A DNA stretch of 64,000 bases from Limnanthes douglasii subsp. nivea (GCA_036936605.1 JAUPFV010000001.1:345227081-345291080); one strand, 5' to 3'; positions 20,876-35,533 are shown, counted from the stretch's first letter. Numbers and translations are program-made. Notes: generated by a model not told the origin, from the sequence alone.

Positions 20876-20993
20876 AAAATATATTGTTTGCGTAACATTT
20901 AGTACATTTATGTTTTATTTCTTTTATTTATAAACTAACTCTTTTTTAGATATAAAGAGAGAGAGAGAACAAAGCCGACGAGGAGGGTACGCG

Positions 20994-21119
20994 ATCAATC
21001 GTCGTCCCACGAATCACCATCACGACAGCTTGTTCGGGCTGATCATATATCATATATCGTGCTACATACTTGGGCTGATCAATTGCCGTCCCACGAATCA
21101 CCATCACGACAGCTTGTTC
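20994..21119. repeat. Two-copy 43-bp direct repeat
   Basis: GATCAATCGTCGTCCCACGA through CACGACAGCTTGTTC at 20994-21035 is repeated at 21077-21119 with one base change and an indel. Both copies adjoin GGGCTGATCA. The repeat lies just downstream of a minus-strand MULE-like relic. Confidence 0.7.
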
Positions 21120-21153
21120 ACGCATTTTTTGGATGAAAAATCTCGTCGCTTCT

Positions 21154-21906
21154 TCACAATCCCCGGTTTCGGCCTCGGCTTGTAAACACTATGCCTCTCG
21201 CACTAAAAATATAGCCGCGTATTTTCCCGTTTTTACTATCATCGTCATCTTTATCGACCAAAACAATGAATCCTAGACTTCTGCTTTTCTTAGCAACCCA
21301 TGCGAGCAATTCCATGTTGGTGTAGACATTATCCGTATTAAAAATTTGGCTATAATCGACCATGTTACATGGTGCTTCTCTCGGTTCCTACACAAAGCAA
21401 CATCATTTAAATGCGCACAATGTCACCATTCATTCATATCATCAACAAAAATAACTCAATCAATTGTAAACAATTTCATACATGTATGTACACTTTAAAA
21501 TTTTAAAGCGAACACAAACGCAAAATTCGATAATAAACGGTCATATAAAATAAAGACAGAACCAAATCTCGCATAATTATGCCAAATTTTAACATAATCA
21601 CGCATTATTGTGTCAGGATTTGTCAAATCCTCGCATTAATTCATGCCAATATTTGACAAATCTTCGCACGCAATTGCCTGAATTTGTCAAATCTTGGCAT
21701 GATCGTGCGTGATTTTGTATCTTCCACGCGTGTTCTTGCATGGAAGTGTACATTTCAAAACACGAATTTGTGCGAGGTTGTGTTATGTTCCAAAAATACT
21801 GAATTTTTACCTCTAGGATACTCTCCATATGGTCAGTAAGTGGCTCCTCCTCGTCTGAACAGAAATCATCAACATTGCAGTTGAAATCTTCGATATAGTC
21901 ACTCAA
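21154..21906 (-). pseudogene. MULE/FAR1-type transposase N-terminal relic
   Basis: Two minus-strand pieces appear to be exons. The first starts at 21906 (MSDYIEDFNCNVDDFCSDEE) and runs to a donor GT near 21808 after MESILE. The second starts near 21390 after a TGTAG acceptor and reads NMVDYSQIFNTDNVY, then MELLAWVAKKSRSLGFIVLV. The pattern of a short acidic N-terminus followed by a segment of about 30 residues with LLxWV...GFxxVV is typical of the N-terminus of plant Mutator/FAR1-related transposases. The frame continues to 21154 and then stops, with no catalytic domain nearby. It is either a truncated transposon gene or a fragment captured by a small element. Assignment to this family is by pattern only. 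Confidence 0.4.
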
Positions 21907-22130
21907 ATCTATAGTATGAGTTTTTGGGTTTTTAATTCTACGAATTAGAGTTAATTTTATGTTTTTTTGGAGTTTGAGTTTGTGGGTTTTTGTATTTTTT
22001 TTATTTTGGAGAGAAAAGTGGTAGGAAAAGAGAAGAGAAAAGGTAAAAAATGAGTTGGTTTAAAAATTAAATGTTTTTATATGTAAGAGTATTTTCGTAA
22101 TTTCAAACTCACTAAAAAAATTAAAATTAG

Positions 22131-22146
22131 AGTCTCCGTATAAGAA
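22131..22146 (+). repeat. 5' target duplication of the LINE
   Basis: AGTCTCCGTATAAGAA. The identical 16 bases occur as the reverse complement at 32967-32982, next to the poly(A) of the inverted LINE copy. Confidence 0.65.
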
Positions 22147-22320
22147 GAAAATAACTGAGGTAGTTCTTCAAGACTGTTTAAGCTTGATGGTATTCCGGCT
22201 CCGGCGTCCCTCTCCGGGAAAACTTCTTCCCCTAGGATTGCTTCCCTGAGTTTCTTCTTTCTTCGATTGCCTTATGACAATCCTTTCCTCTGCTTCTGGT
22301 CATCTCTGTTTTTTATAATG

Positions 22321-23962
22321 GAGAATAGAGTCTATAACGATGCTGATTTTCCGGCTCTTAATGCAAATCTGATCAAAGCTCCGATCATCGTCAACAAGTC
22401 TTATTCCGAAATTGTAAAACCAAAGGCCATGACTAAAGAAACGAACCTGGAGTTCATTAAAGAATCAGATGACCATATCTATGTTCAGTATTCAAAGGAA
22501 ACAAAAGATCTTCTATTGTTGCAGAGCATAACAACCTTAATCAGAAAATTCGCCAATGGAATACCTAAACGTACCTCTCTTCAACATTTTCTTGAATCTC
22601 TTAAGTTTAAGGGCTCATATAGTTTCATTACGGTCGATTCTCGTCATGTTCTAATCGAATTTTGTCTTAAAGAATATGTCAGTCTTCTATGGTCTAAAAG
22701 CATTTGGTTTGTGGATGGGAAAAACATGAGACTGTTAAAATGGAGCCCAGAATTCAACAAGAATATTGAAAACCCAACTGCTTTGTTATGGGTCAGATTT
22801 GAGAAAATTTCGGAATTTATGTATAATGTCTCTGTTATTCAGGATCTTGCTTCAACTCTTGGAATAATTCATCGTGTTGTGATACCAGATAAGCATAGAG
22901 CCAGCAGAAATGCTTGCTATGCTCAAGTCGAGATTGATGAGAGAATAAATGACAAAAGAGAATAATCTTAGATCTCGAACCTGATGTGACTGTGGTGTAA
23001 AATTCTAGAGAGAATATTCTAGAGAGAGAAAGTAGAAAGAGATTATTATATCCAAAAATTGTCCCACCTACCAAGAATAACGGGTCTCATTTTATAATGG
23101 GGAAGGGTGGACCCATTAATGCCTTTGGTGGCCTTGTTTTATTTCTCTTTTAGTCCTTCATATAATACTCTATTTATGCATTATCCTCTAATAAACAATA
23201 AACATTGTAATAGACACATAAACTTTCTTCTATTCACAATTGACTCATTTTTATTAATATTGGTGAATTGCTCCCTCATCAGAGATTAATGTTGCTAAGG
23301 AGCTCAAAAGAAGTATGTGGGTGGGCTTTGGCGAGAATGATGGGAATTGGATTGGTATCAGTTACAAGAATGCTCCTAGGTATTGTTTCAGTTGTTATCA
23401 CTTGGGTCATACCACAAAAGATTGCAGAAAGACTAATAGTAAAGAGAAAAACAAAGAGAAAGTTAATGAAAAGAAAGATCTTATTGATAAAGATGATATG
23501 GTTCAGAACATAGCTAACATAATACAAGCTCCAAAGGTTACTCAGATACAATCTTTCAGCAAAGTATATAGAAGGAAACTTAAGTCTATAATAACTACAA
23601 AAGACAAAGAGTCTGATATTAAAGACACTACTGAAGTGGCTCCTAACTATGATGAAGACTGTAGCTCCTCCAAGAATGACCATGAAATAATTGGTGCCCT
23701 TCAAAGACTTGACTCAGAGTTTCAAACTAATCTTGAAAATCAGGCTGCTGATAACTTTTCTTCTCCAAATCTAAAGAACATTGGAAGTTGTGATGTTTCT
23801 CCAAGTTTCACTTCTCCTCATCAAGACTTTAACCTGCTTATCAATCAAAAGATCAAATCTGCTAACAGGATAAAGTACAGTAGAAAACTATTAGTTAACT
23901 CTCTTCGAAAAAGGGAGAGCAAACAGAACAAATCCTTATATGATAATGATAAAGATATGTAG
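22321..23962 (+). pseudogene. LINE ORF1 (DUF4283/zinc-knuckle type), split by a solo LTR
   Basis: ORF1 protein of an L1-type plant LINE, an RNA-binding chaperone of the element. It starts at the ATG at 22321 (MENRVYNDADFPALNANLI). The DUF4283-type domain has TLIRKFANGIPKR and SRHVLIEFCLKE. A 347-bp solo LTR inserted at 22935 cuts the frame after AQVEI. The frame resumes at 23287 with VAKELKRSMWVGFGENDGN and a CCHC knuckle, CFSCYHLGHTTKDC, near 23380. The Lys/Ser-rich C-terminus ends at 23962, overlapping ORF2 by about 20 bp. Ignoring the insertion and its 5-bp duplication, the frame is open, so the LTR arrived in a then intact ORF1. Confidence 0.85.
22935..23281. mobile_element. Solo LTR inside LINE ORF1
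   Basis: 347 bp with ends TGATGAG...CTCATCA, flanked by a perfect 5-bp target duplication GAGAT (22930-22934 and 23282-23286). It is related to the 331-bp LTRs of the Tat-type element at 34517 and 44351: same start, a shared GAGAGAGAAAGTAGA block, and similar AATAAAC-rich 3' half. Recombination between two LTRs of a former insertion would leave this. Confidence 0.88.
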
Positions 23963-26900
23963 CTGGAATGCTCGTGGTATCAACAACAATTCTACCTTAT
24001 CCAAACTTATTTTCATGAGTCAAAGTGAAAAGATTAAAGTTATTACCATCAAAGAGCCTATGGCTAGAGTTGATAAGATGGAGAAAATCTCTAAGAGAAT
24101 TGGGCTAGTTAATTATGCTTCTAACTATTCTAATAAGGTGTCAGGTGTTTTGGTCTCCTGAAATTAATCTTTCTATCAATGTTGATCATGATCAATTCTT
24201 ACACATGAGAATCAACACTAACAATTACTACTTTAATCTTACCTCTGTGTATGCTAAGAATCAGCGTTCTCTTCGTAAGGATCTCTGGAACAACATGGTC
24301 TCTATAGCTAATGACAGCAATCCTTGGTTACTTGATGGCGACTTCAATGCTATCACTAGCCCTGAAAACCAGCTTGGTTGCTCTAGTTTTGATGTGGGGA
24401 GCTCTGAAGACTTCAATGAAGCCATCAGAATGTGTAATCTTGAAGACATTAGATTTGTGGGATCCAGGTACACTTGGAGTAACAACCGTTGCTGGAAAAG
24501 ATTAGGCAGAACATTAGTCAACAATAGTATGATCTATGCTATGCAAAGTATACAGGTGTTTCACATGGTCAGAACTTGTTCTGACCATGCCCCATTACTT
24601 ATATCCTTGTCAAATAATCTTAATTATGTTTTAAACTATAACAAATGCAACTTCAAATTCATAAATGCTTGGGCTAATGACTCTAATTTTAGGGATGTCA
24701 ATTTTTTCCGAACCCGCGGGTATCCGACCCGAGCCGACCTGATGGGATGGGTTATGGGTTTTAAAAATTTCTCACGGATGGGTTGTGGGTTTGAAAATTT
24801 ACTACCCGCCGGGTATGGGATGGGTTATGGGTTTAAATAATTTCCCACGGGTACCCAACCCGAACCCGACCCACTGGGTAATACCCGATGAGTACCCGTT
24901 AAATTAATATTATATAAAATATTATATCATTTAATATTAGTTATCAAGATTTAAAATAAAGTTATTAATATTAGTATCTGTATTCTCTAATAATCAAACC
25001 ACATATTATTTGCTAATATATAAATTATATTTTTGAAAAATATTGTTCTATTTAAACATTAAATTTAATTTTTTAAATCTTTTCTTTTAATATTTTTTTT
25101 AAAACTGATACTATCAATATCGGTCTAATATTATTAGTATTATTAATTAAATTAAAAAAATACTAACATATATCAAAACCATATATTAATTATTAATAAC
25201 ATTATAAAAATACAAACTATTTGTTAATTATCACTAGATACCGTATATTTTCAAAAATATCTTTCTACATTTAAATATTAAATTTGATTTTTCAATTTTT
25301 CCATTTTAAAATATATTTTTTATTTTTTGGTCTAATAATATTATTATTTATGAAATAAAAAAATTACTAACATATTCGAAAATCATATATCAATTATTAA
25401 TAGATCACAAAACACTATTCTAGATTTTAATATTATATTTGATGATTTATATTTTTTAAACATCTTTTCTTTTTTTCTGCAATTAGTATCAAATTCAAGA
25501 CCAACTAATAATATAACTAATTAAATTATAAGAAATGATTTACTAAAATATACCAAAACTATGTATTAATTATTAATAGATAATAATTATCATTAGGTTG
25601 GAGTATTTTTTTTATAGAATTGGTTTAAATCTAGAGAACCGTACATAGTTTTTTTTTTAAAAGAAACCTTAACTTCGATGGGTACCCGCGGATGGGTACC
25701 CGAACCCGGCGGGTTCGGTTGTGGGAAAAAAATATTACTACCCGACGGGTACGGGTTAGGGTATGGGTTTGGAAAAATATAGACGGGATGGGTTACGGGT
25801 TTAGCTATACCCGCACCCATCCCGACCCATTGCCATCCCTATCTAATTTTCTAAGTCTTGTTAAGCAGAATTGGGACATTCCTTGTCATTGAAATCATAA
25901 CAATATCTTCTAGTTTAAGCTTAAGAGACTTATAAAGCTGCTAAGGAATTGGAACATCAATCATTTTGGCAACATTTTCAACAGACTGAAGGATGCTAAT
26001 GATGATGTTAACTTAAAAGAGGTTATCCATCAAAATGAAAATAGCATCAACTCTAAGGCTAGTCTTTCCAAATCAAACAGTATCCTAATTCAGGCTCTTA
26101 AAGATGAGGAATCCTATTGGAGACAAAAGTGTTTCAACACATGGTTGAATGAAAGTGATGGAAATACAAATATTTATCATAGATATGTTTCAAATCAGAG
26201 AAAGAAGAACCTAATTAGTGGTATAAAGGATGATGACATCTGGCTTCACAGCCACAATGGCATAGCTAAGTCAGTTGAATCTCACTTTAAAAACATTCTT
26301 TCTACTGATTCTTATGATAACCCCCGTTGATCTAACCTCTAATATAAAGGATCATATCTTTGCTAACATCCCTAAGCTAATAACTAACTATGACAATCAA
26401 ACTATGCTCAGACCTACAAATGTAGATGAAGTTTGGACGACTATCAACACTATGAAGAATGACAGTGTTGTTGGCACTGATGGGTTTAATACTTTCTTTT
26501 TGAAAACTTGTTGGGATATAATTGAAATTGATATATGTAACTCATTGAATGCATATCTTAAAGGTTGTAGTATCCCTAAGGGGGGTTTTTCCACATGGAT
26601 TTGTCTAATCCCCAAAGGTTCTAATCACATCGATTGGGATAACTACAGACCTATAAGTCTCTGTACTATATCCAATAGGGTAATTTATAGTCTAATTAAC
26701 AACAGACTTTCTGAGTTTCTTCCTAAAATTTTCTCTAAAAATCAGGGAGCCTTTGTGAAGAATAGACTCATACATGAGAATACTGTCATCACAAAGGAGA
26801 TGCTTCATAATATCAACAAAAAGCCTAGTAAGGGTAACATCATTATGCAGTTGGACATGACAAAGGCATTTGACAGAATGTCTCATGCCTTTGTCCTTAA

Positions 26901-28916
26901 AGTCTTAACCTGTCTTGGTTTTTCCAAAGACTTTACTTCCATTATTAGTACTCTTATTTCCAATGTCATGATATATGTGCTAATTAATGGCCTAGGCATT
27001 GGCTATATTTCCCAAAAAAAGGCTTGAGACAGGGAGATCCCTTGTCTCCAAGTCTTTTTATCATAGATCAAGATGTTCTTATTAGAGGGATTCTTGTTCT
27101 TTTTAAATTTAATGAAAGTATGAAGTATTATACTAAATCCAATTATCTCTTACCAAGTTTAGCATTTGCAAATGATATCATCATCTTCACAAACAATTTG
27201 CCCTCCACCATAGAAAAGCTCAGTAATCTGCTGGAAAAGTACCAATTAGTCTATGGTCAATCAATAAATAAGAACAAGACCAAAATGATTACCTCAGCTA
27301 AATTCTCCCAAGAATGTGATTCAAGGCTCAATGTTGCAATTGGATTCAAAATTGATTCTGCTCCCTTCACCTATCTGGGAATCACCATTTCTGCAACACA
27401 ACAAGGGGAAGAATTACTTACCTCTTATTGAAAAAGTCCATAATAAAATTCAAGAGTGGGACATGAAGCACTTGTCTTTTGGTGGCAGAATGTCCCTAAT
27501 CTCTAATGTGCTTCATCTTATTGTTTATTTTTGGATGAATAATAGTACTAGTCCATCTAACATTCTCAATAAAATTGACCTCTGTTTCAACAGATTCCTT
27601 TGGAGGTCCAAGTATAATGAAAAATCAATATATTGGACCTCTTGGAATCTGCTTTGTAAGCCCTATGATGAAGGTGGGCTGAATATCAAAAGATTAATCG
27701 ATATCCAACACACCTTCAGTTACAAAATTTGGTTTCTCTTTCGAAAAAATAATAGTCTATGGTCTGACCTCATGCACAAAACCTATAGCCCTGACACTCA
27801 CCCTATTAAAACTAGTTGTAAGACCAATGACTCTATTGTTTGGAAGAGACTCTATGTTGTTAAAGATAAGGCTGAGAAGTATATTAAGTGGTCTATTGGC
27901 AATGGCAGTGTGGATTTTTGGCTTGGTGAGTGGCATAATATGCCTCCATTTCTCACCAGCCATAGCAATAATAGCTGGTATATACCTGCTAATGTCAAGT
28001 CTTTTTGGAAAGAAAACTGTTGGGATATTCAAACTCTCTTGGGCTTCTACCTCAGGACAGAGTTAACCATATAAATGGTTTAAAACTAAATCCTAATCAG
28101 GAAGATAAGATAGTTTGGAAGCTATCCAATGATAGCAACTTTAACACAATGATAACTTGGGACAACATTAGAAACAAAAATAACAAGTCAAACTTTTTCA
28201 AAAAAAATTGGAGCCATTTTATCCCCAAAAAGTTCTCTTTTCTATGCTGGAAAATCATTAAAAACTTTGTTCCCATAGACAGTATCCTTTCCAAAAGACA
28301 CTTTATTACTGTCTCTAAATGTCAATTTTGTTGCAGTTGTGAAGAGAAAAACCACCTCTTTATCAACTGCAACTTTTCATGGGCTATCTGGAACTACTTT
28401 GGGTGCCTATTTAAAATACCTATCAGTAGATTTATGACTCTAAATCACTTATTTCAGACTTGGTTTTGTTTCACAAACTATAAATTTCATATTACTCAAC
28501 TGGTTCCCCAAATCATCTGTTGGACCATCTGGTACAACAGAAATTGTTCTAAATTCAACAACACTCGAGACGATTTCAAGAGTGTTGTTGAAAGAATCTG
28601 TAGAACCATATTAGGCATTGACTCAAGGAATAAGCTACATTCTAAGCACCTGTCTTTTGTAAATAACGCAAGATCAGCGTTAGGATGCAAGACTATAAAC
28701 AGAAGAAAGAAGAGAGTAATGTACCTGAAATGGCTTGCTCCCAATCCTAGCAGATTAAAGATTAATGTCGATGGTGCTTGCTGTTCTTCAGGAGAGTCGA
28801 GCGGAGGCGTAATCGTCAGAAATGATAATGGAGATATTTTGCTGGGAAAATGCTGCTTATTTGGGAAATTGTGCTCATCACTTGCAAGCGTAACGGATGG
28901 GAAAATGTTGATATAG
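23940..28916 (+). pseudogene. LINE ORF2 (endonuclease, RT, RNase H), broken
   Basis: Polyprotein of the LINE. The AP-like endonuclease domain starts at 23940 (KICSWNARGINN, then KEPMA) and, after a frameshift near 24130, continues with PWLLDGDFNAI and CSDHAPLL. The hAT insertion at 24690 follows. Reverse transcriptase resumes after 25850: SVVGTDGFN, NYRPISLC, NQGAFVKNRLIHEN, QLDMTKAFDRM, a frameshift near 27020, RQGDPLSPSLF, and an active site that reads FAND instead of F/YADD. YLGITIS, a zinc-binding CQFCCSCEEKNHLFINC segment and an RNase H start (LKINVDGACC) follow. A 37-bp deletion after LFGKL (near 28870) removes the rest of the RNase H frame. At least four frame breaks are present, so it is inactive. 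Confidence 0.88.
24690..25841. mobile_element. 1,152-bp non-autonomous hAT element in LINE ORF2
   Basis: Ends are TAGGGATG...CATCCCTA with a perfect 8-bp target duplication TCTAATTT (24682-24689 and 25842-25849), the signature of hAT elements. Both ends have GC-rich subterminal clusters of GGGT/ACCC words (CCCGACCCG, GGGTATGGG, ACCCGAACCCG), while the central 800 bp is very AT-rich and codes for nothing. It interrupts the endonuclease-RT linker of the LINE. Confidence 0.9.
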
Positions 28917-29318
28917 AGTTAGATTGTCTGGCTCTAATCAATATGCTTGCAAGTGGTATCTCTGCCCAACTCACGAGCCGATGAGAATCATCTGTAGAAG
29001 CCTGATCCACCTTCGAATGACTCTATATCACATATTTGACGCTATATCAGTCACAAAACAAGGTGAATATTAATGATTAATGGTAAAATGATTATAATTA
29101 TGAGATGAACTAGCCAACTTTATATATAAATCCATCTATTCATATCTAATTAGATTATAAAATGCGGTTCCATTATTTTAGATGATCAGATTTTTTATTG
29201 ATAAAAAAATATTTTTAAAAATAGATAATTCAATTTTTTGAGGAATTAACAGAAAATGTAAAATAAAGGTCCGAGGGAGAATGTGAGGATATGGTTAAAA
29301 GATTTAACGACTAAAAAG

Positions 29319-29646
29319 CACTGTAACAGTCCCCCATATTTACCACTTGTATCAACATAATCCATTTGTTCACTTCTGCATAAAACTCATCTTCTTCATT
29401 TTAAAAAATTTGCACGATTAGTCCCTCCGCATATTTTGGGGACCAAAAGTGATACAAAACTTGGGATTTGGGGACCAAAAGTGATACAAAACTTAGAATT
29501 TAAGTGTCACTTGTCAGATTTTAAATGGTTTATATGTACGAGGACTATATTTGCAAATTTTTAAAATGAAAAGGATGAATTTTATGCAAAAGTGAACAAA
29601 ATGGACTATGTTGATACAAATGGTAGACATAGAGGATTAACATTGT
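29319..29646. mobile_element. Foldback MITE of about 330 bp
   Basis: The left arm (CACTTGTATCAACATAATCC to ATTTTAAAAAATTTGCA) is the inverted complement of the right arm (TGCAAATTTTTAAAATGA to GGACTATGTTGATACAAATG) over about 90 bp with few mismatches. The middle has a tandem GGGGACCAAAAGTGATACAA. I could not define a target duplication, so the family is open. Confidence 0.65.
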
Positions 29647-30350
29647 TTTTTACCCATAGTGAAAGAATGGATAGTTATGTTTGCGGACATCTTTTACTAA
29701 TTGTGAATGTTATATCCCTTATGGTTTGGTGATGTTAAATCCTCATAAATTATGGGAGATTTAACAAAATAGGAAACCTTAATAATGAGGACGGATGAGC
29801 ATCATTCCTATTTGAATCAGATTACACATTTGGAGCTGATCCGCCAACTCTCTTCCTATATCTATATTCTTGGTCTTCTCTTTGGTTATGATAGTTGGCT
29901 TTTATTGACGATCCAGCCCAAATCTCTTTGTAAGGGCAGATATATTATTGGGAATAAGGGCATTTCCTTCTACATGGAGAGGTCTGCATGTCTCAATAAG
30001 TAGCCATAAATCATGTATAGACAGGTTGTTACTTATTTTTGTCTCATATGGAATCCACCCTTAACAGGGATCTAATTCTACCTGTGTTGACGAAAACCAA
30101 AAACTTAAACAATACATACGTGTTCAGGTTCAATACAACAAAGCAAATAAACTAAAAACACATGTAAGTCGCCAAATTATAAAGGTATGATGAAGTGGCT
30201 TGAAACTTCAGTCCGGCTCCCTTTAAACAATTTTGTACATGTGATCTAGTATCTACCACTGTCAAGTCTTGCAACATCCTTGACTTTAAGTCCATTTCTT
30301 TGGAGCAAAACAAAAGGAGAGAAAGGAAGGAGTTTTGCGTCTGAAAAACT
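29647..30350. other. Spacer 3' of the HINT gene
   Basis: No coding or RNA gene is recognised. The frame 29785-30003 has no family resemblance. The right part probably contains the HINT 3' UTR. Confidence 0.45.
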
Positions 30351-32632
<2,282 letters not shown>

Positions 32633-32966
32633 GGTCGTTGCTCGAGTGCTGCACCCAAAATTGAAGTGAACTAAATTCAGTCTAACTTACTTCAATGACT
32701 GACAAGGTGATACCTCCAATCATATATATAGAGAGAGAGATTACAGAAGGGACGAAGAAGAGCAGCTCATTGCAGTTTTAGCGAGTTCGCAGGTATTTGG
32801 AATTGGATTTTATAGGTTTTACCGATGTTAAACCAACGGTGTTGGTCAGATCCAGTTAAGGTTTTGGATGCATACGTTCCATTTTTATTTAGTCACGTGA
32901 AATTTAAATTTTTTTATTTTTCTGTCATTTTCTATTTTTTTTACACGGCTAAAACAAAATTCCATT

Positions 32967-32982
32967 TTCTTATACGGAGACT
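32967..32982 (-). repeat. 3' target duplication of the LINE
   Basis: TTCTTATACGGAGACT, the exact reverse complement of 22131-22146, placed directly after the LINE poly(A). Confidence 0.65.
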
Positions 32983-34476
32983 TTTTTTTAAAGCAAAATA
33001 ACTATCTATTACTAATTTGAAAGTTTTACAAACTTTGAGGATTGAATTGAAAACAAGGACAGACTAATGTCTTAATAGAGCAAATCGACAGATTTCAGAA
33101 ATTCCCAAACGAAAGAATCCTAATTTCTATTCGATGGAGACAAAGCTTCTCTACCATGGCTATGTCTTCTGAGCTAGCCAAAGTCTAGATACCCAATGCC
33201 CAAACTTTCTAGCGTTATGATGGCTAGAAGAGGGATCATAGTATTTAAACCCTCACAGGATAGGTTTTGACGAACAACAATGGCTCTCTTCGGCCGCCTC
33301 GTTATGGGTTCTGGATATGTGACGCAGAGTCATTCGAAGGTGGATCAGACTTCTACAGATGATTCTCATCGGCTCGTGAGTTGGGGCAGAGATACCACTT
33401 GCAAGCATGTTAATTAGAGCCAGATAATCTGACTCTATATCAACATTTTCCCATCCGTTACGCTTGCAAGTGATGAGCACTTCAATAAGAGCTTTACATT
33501 CAGCCTGAAATGGATTCAATTTCCCAAATAAGCAGCATTTTCCCAGCAAAATATCTCCATTATCGTTTCTGACGATTACGCCTCCGCTCGACTCTCCTGA
33601 AGAACAGCAAGCACCATCGACATTAATCTTTAATCTGCCAGGATTGGGAGCAAGCCATTTCAGGTACATTACTCTCTTCTTTCTTTTGTTTATAGTCTTG
33701 CATCCTAACGCTGATCTTGCGTTATTTACAAAAGACTGGTGCTTAGAATGCAGCTTATTCCTTGAGTCAATGCCTAATATGGTTCTACAGATTCTTTCAA
33801 CAACACTCTTGAAATCGTCTCGAGTGTTGTTGAATTTAGAACAATTTCTGTTGTACCAGATGGTCCAACAGATGATTTGGGGAACCAGGTGAGTAATATG
33901 AAATTTATAGTTTATGAAACAAAACCGAGTCTGAAGTAAGTGATTTAGAGTCATAAATCTACTCATAGGTATTTTAAATAGGCACCCAAAGTAGTTACAG
34001 ATAGCCCATGAAAAGTTGCAGTTGATGAAGAGGTGGTTTTTCTCTTCACAACTGCAACAAAATTGACATTTAGAGACAGTAATAAAGTGTCTTTTGGAAA
34101 TGATACTGTCTATGGGAACAAAGTTTTTAATGATTTTCCAGCATAGAAAAGAGAACTTTTTTGGGATAAAATGGCTCCAATTTTGTTTGAAAAAGTTTGA
34201 CTTGTTATTTTTGTTTCTAATGTTGTCCCAAGTCATCATTGTGTTAAAGTTGCTATCATTGGATAGCTTCCAAACTATCTTATCTTCCTGATTAGGATTT
34301 AGTTTTAAACCATTTATATGGTTAACTCCGTCCTGAGGTAGGAAGCCCAAGAGAGTTTGAATATCCCAACAGTTTTCTTTCCAAAAAGACTTGACATTAG
34401 CAGGTATATACCAGCTATTATTGCTATGGCTGGTGAGAAATGGAGGCATATCATGCCACTCACCAAGCCAAAAATC
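32983..34476 (-). mobile_element. Inverted copy of the LINE 3' end
   Basis: On the minus strand this matches the LINE at 27915-29035 with roughly 97 percent identity by eye and then runs further, through the end of the RNase H domain and a 3' UTR to a short poly(A) (poly-T on plus, 32983-32989). The open frame 34449-33253 holds the zinc-binding segment and RNase H start; it lacks the 1-bp deletion near 28050 and the 37-bp deletion near 28870 of the plus-strand copy. The left (5') edge at 34476 has no matching target duplication, while the right flank repeats the 16 bases found at the 5' end of the other copy (22131-22146). Confidence 0.82.
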
Positions 34477-34516
34477 CTATATCGCATTTTATAAGTACGG
34501 TTTTTAATATTATATT

Positions 34517-34847
34517 TGATGAGTAAATTAATGACAAGAATGGGGAATCTTGGATATAATGCTTGACTATGACTAGTGCTAGAAATGTAGAGAGAGAAAG
34601 TAGAAAGAGAAAGTATTAAAAAATGTCCTCCAACCCAAGAATAAAGGGGCTCCCTTATATAGTGAGGAAAGTGGGACCCATTTATGTCCTAGGTAGTCCT
34701 TGATTATTTAATGGTTAGTCCTTTACATCTTACTTCTTTTACATATTGTTCTCAAACAAATAATAAATACACTAAATGGTTTATTTTATTTCTCCCTTTT
34801 ACAACGAACACCTTTTCTACCAGGCTCGACGAATTACTTCTTTATCA
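34517..34847 (-). repeat. 3' LTR of the Tat-type element
   Basis: Starts TGATGAG and ends TTTATCA, preceded by target duplication ATATT. A purine-rich stretch on the minus strand (GAAGACTAGGGGCTAC) adjoins it inside. Confidence 0.9.
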
Positions 34848-35533
34848 GTAGCCCCTAGTCTTCAAGAGCGTCGGGAATGAAGACTCATGTTTAAATCGAG
34901 GAAAAGACCACTGACCAAAATTTCCTCAGGTTTGAGGCTTTTAGACACTTTAGCCAAGTGCCTCGGGACCGCGTCGTCTAAAGCTTCGGGTGAGGTTATA
35001 TCGTTCCACACGCGACCAGTCTTTCACAACCAAAGTCCGACCCTTCTCGTGCTTCTCAGTGCTTCGGGGAGGGTTACGACTCTCCCTGACACCAGACCCA
35101 CGGTGATGGGCTTATCAAAAGTCTAGCCGGTAAATTTTCCATGGGCTCAAATGGTTCATTAAGCCTTGTAGAATTCGTTCGTTTCAACTCTCCTCGCCAG
35201 CGGACACGTGGTGCTTATCCGGAGAGTACTAGAGTTTCGGCGCCGGCACAGGCCTACGATACTAGCCTGATGATTTACTAGGTCATGCGTAGTCGAGTTT
35301 GGTTTACACGTATCGTCCCTTTATTCGAAGCGTGCTCGTCTGCACATCCCTCTAGGAGACTCTTCGACTTCCCGCGACTTTTCATCGTTTGGGCTTCCCC
35401 ACACGTAGAATGGTTGAGGCATTTTGAAGCTTATAAATACTTCATTCACCACAAATCGCTTCCTTAGAGAAATCTTAGAGAGAGAGAGAGAGAGTCCCCA
35501 CTTAACCAATCTTAGAGAGAGAAACCAGTGTTT

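Larger units (their letters stand above)
22147..29035 (+). mobile_element. L1-type LINE, nested and decayed
   Basis: A plant L1-type non-LTR retrotransposon on the plus strand with a short 5' UTR, ORF1 (22321-23962) and ORF2 (23940-28916). It is interrupted by a solo LTR (22935-23281) and a hAT element (24690-25841). The 3' end is missing: homology to the inverted copy at 32983-34476 stops near 29035, without reaching a poly(A). Confidence 0.85.

Noticed and set aside
29785..30003. 72-residue plus-strand frame
   Set aside because: No motif, low-complexity surroundings, not matched elsewhere in the window.
33644..34291. Plus-strand frames (82 and 65 residues) near-identical to frames at 28496 and 28097
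   Set aside because: They are the antisense of the duplicated LINE ORF2; repetition reflects the LINE copy, not a separate gene.
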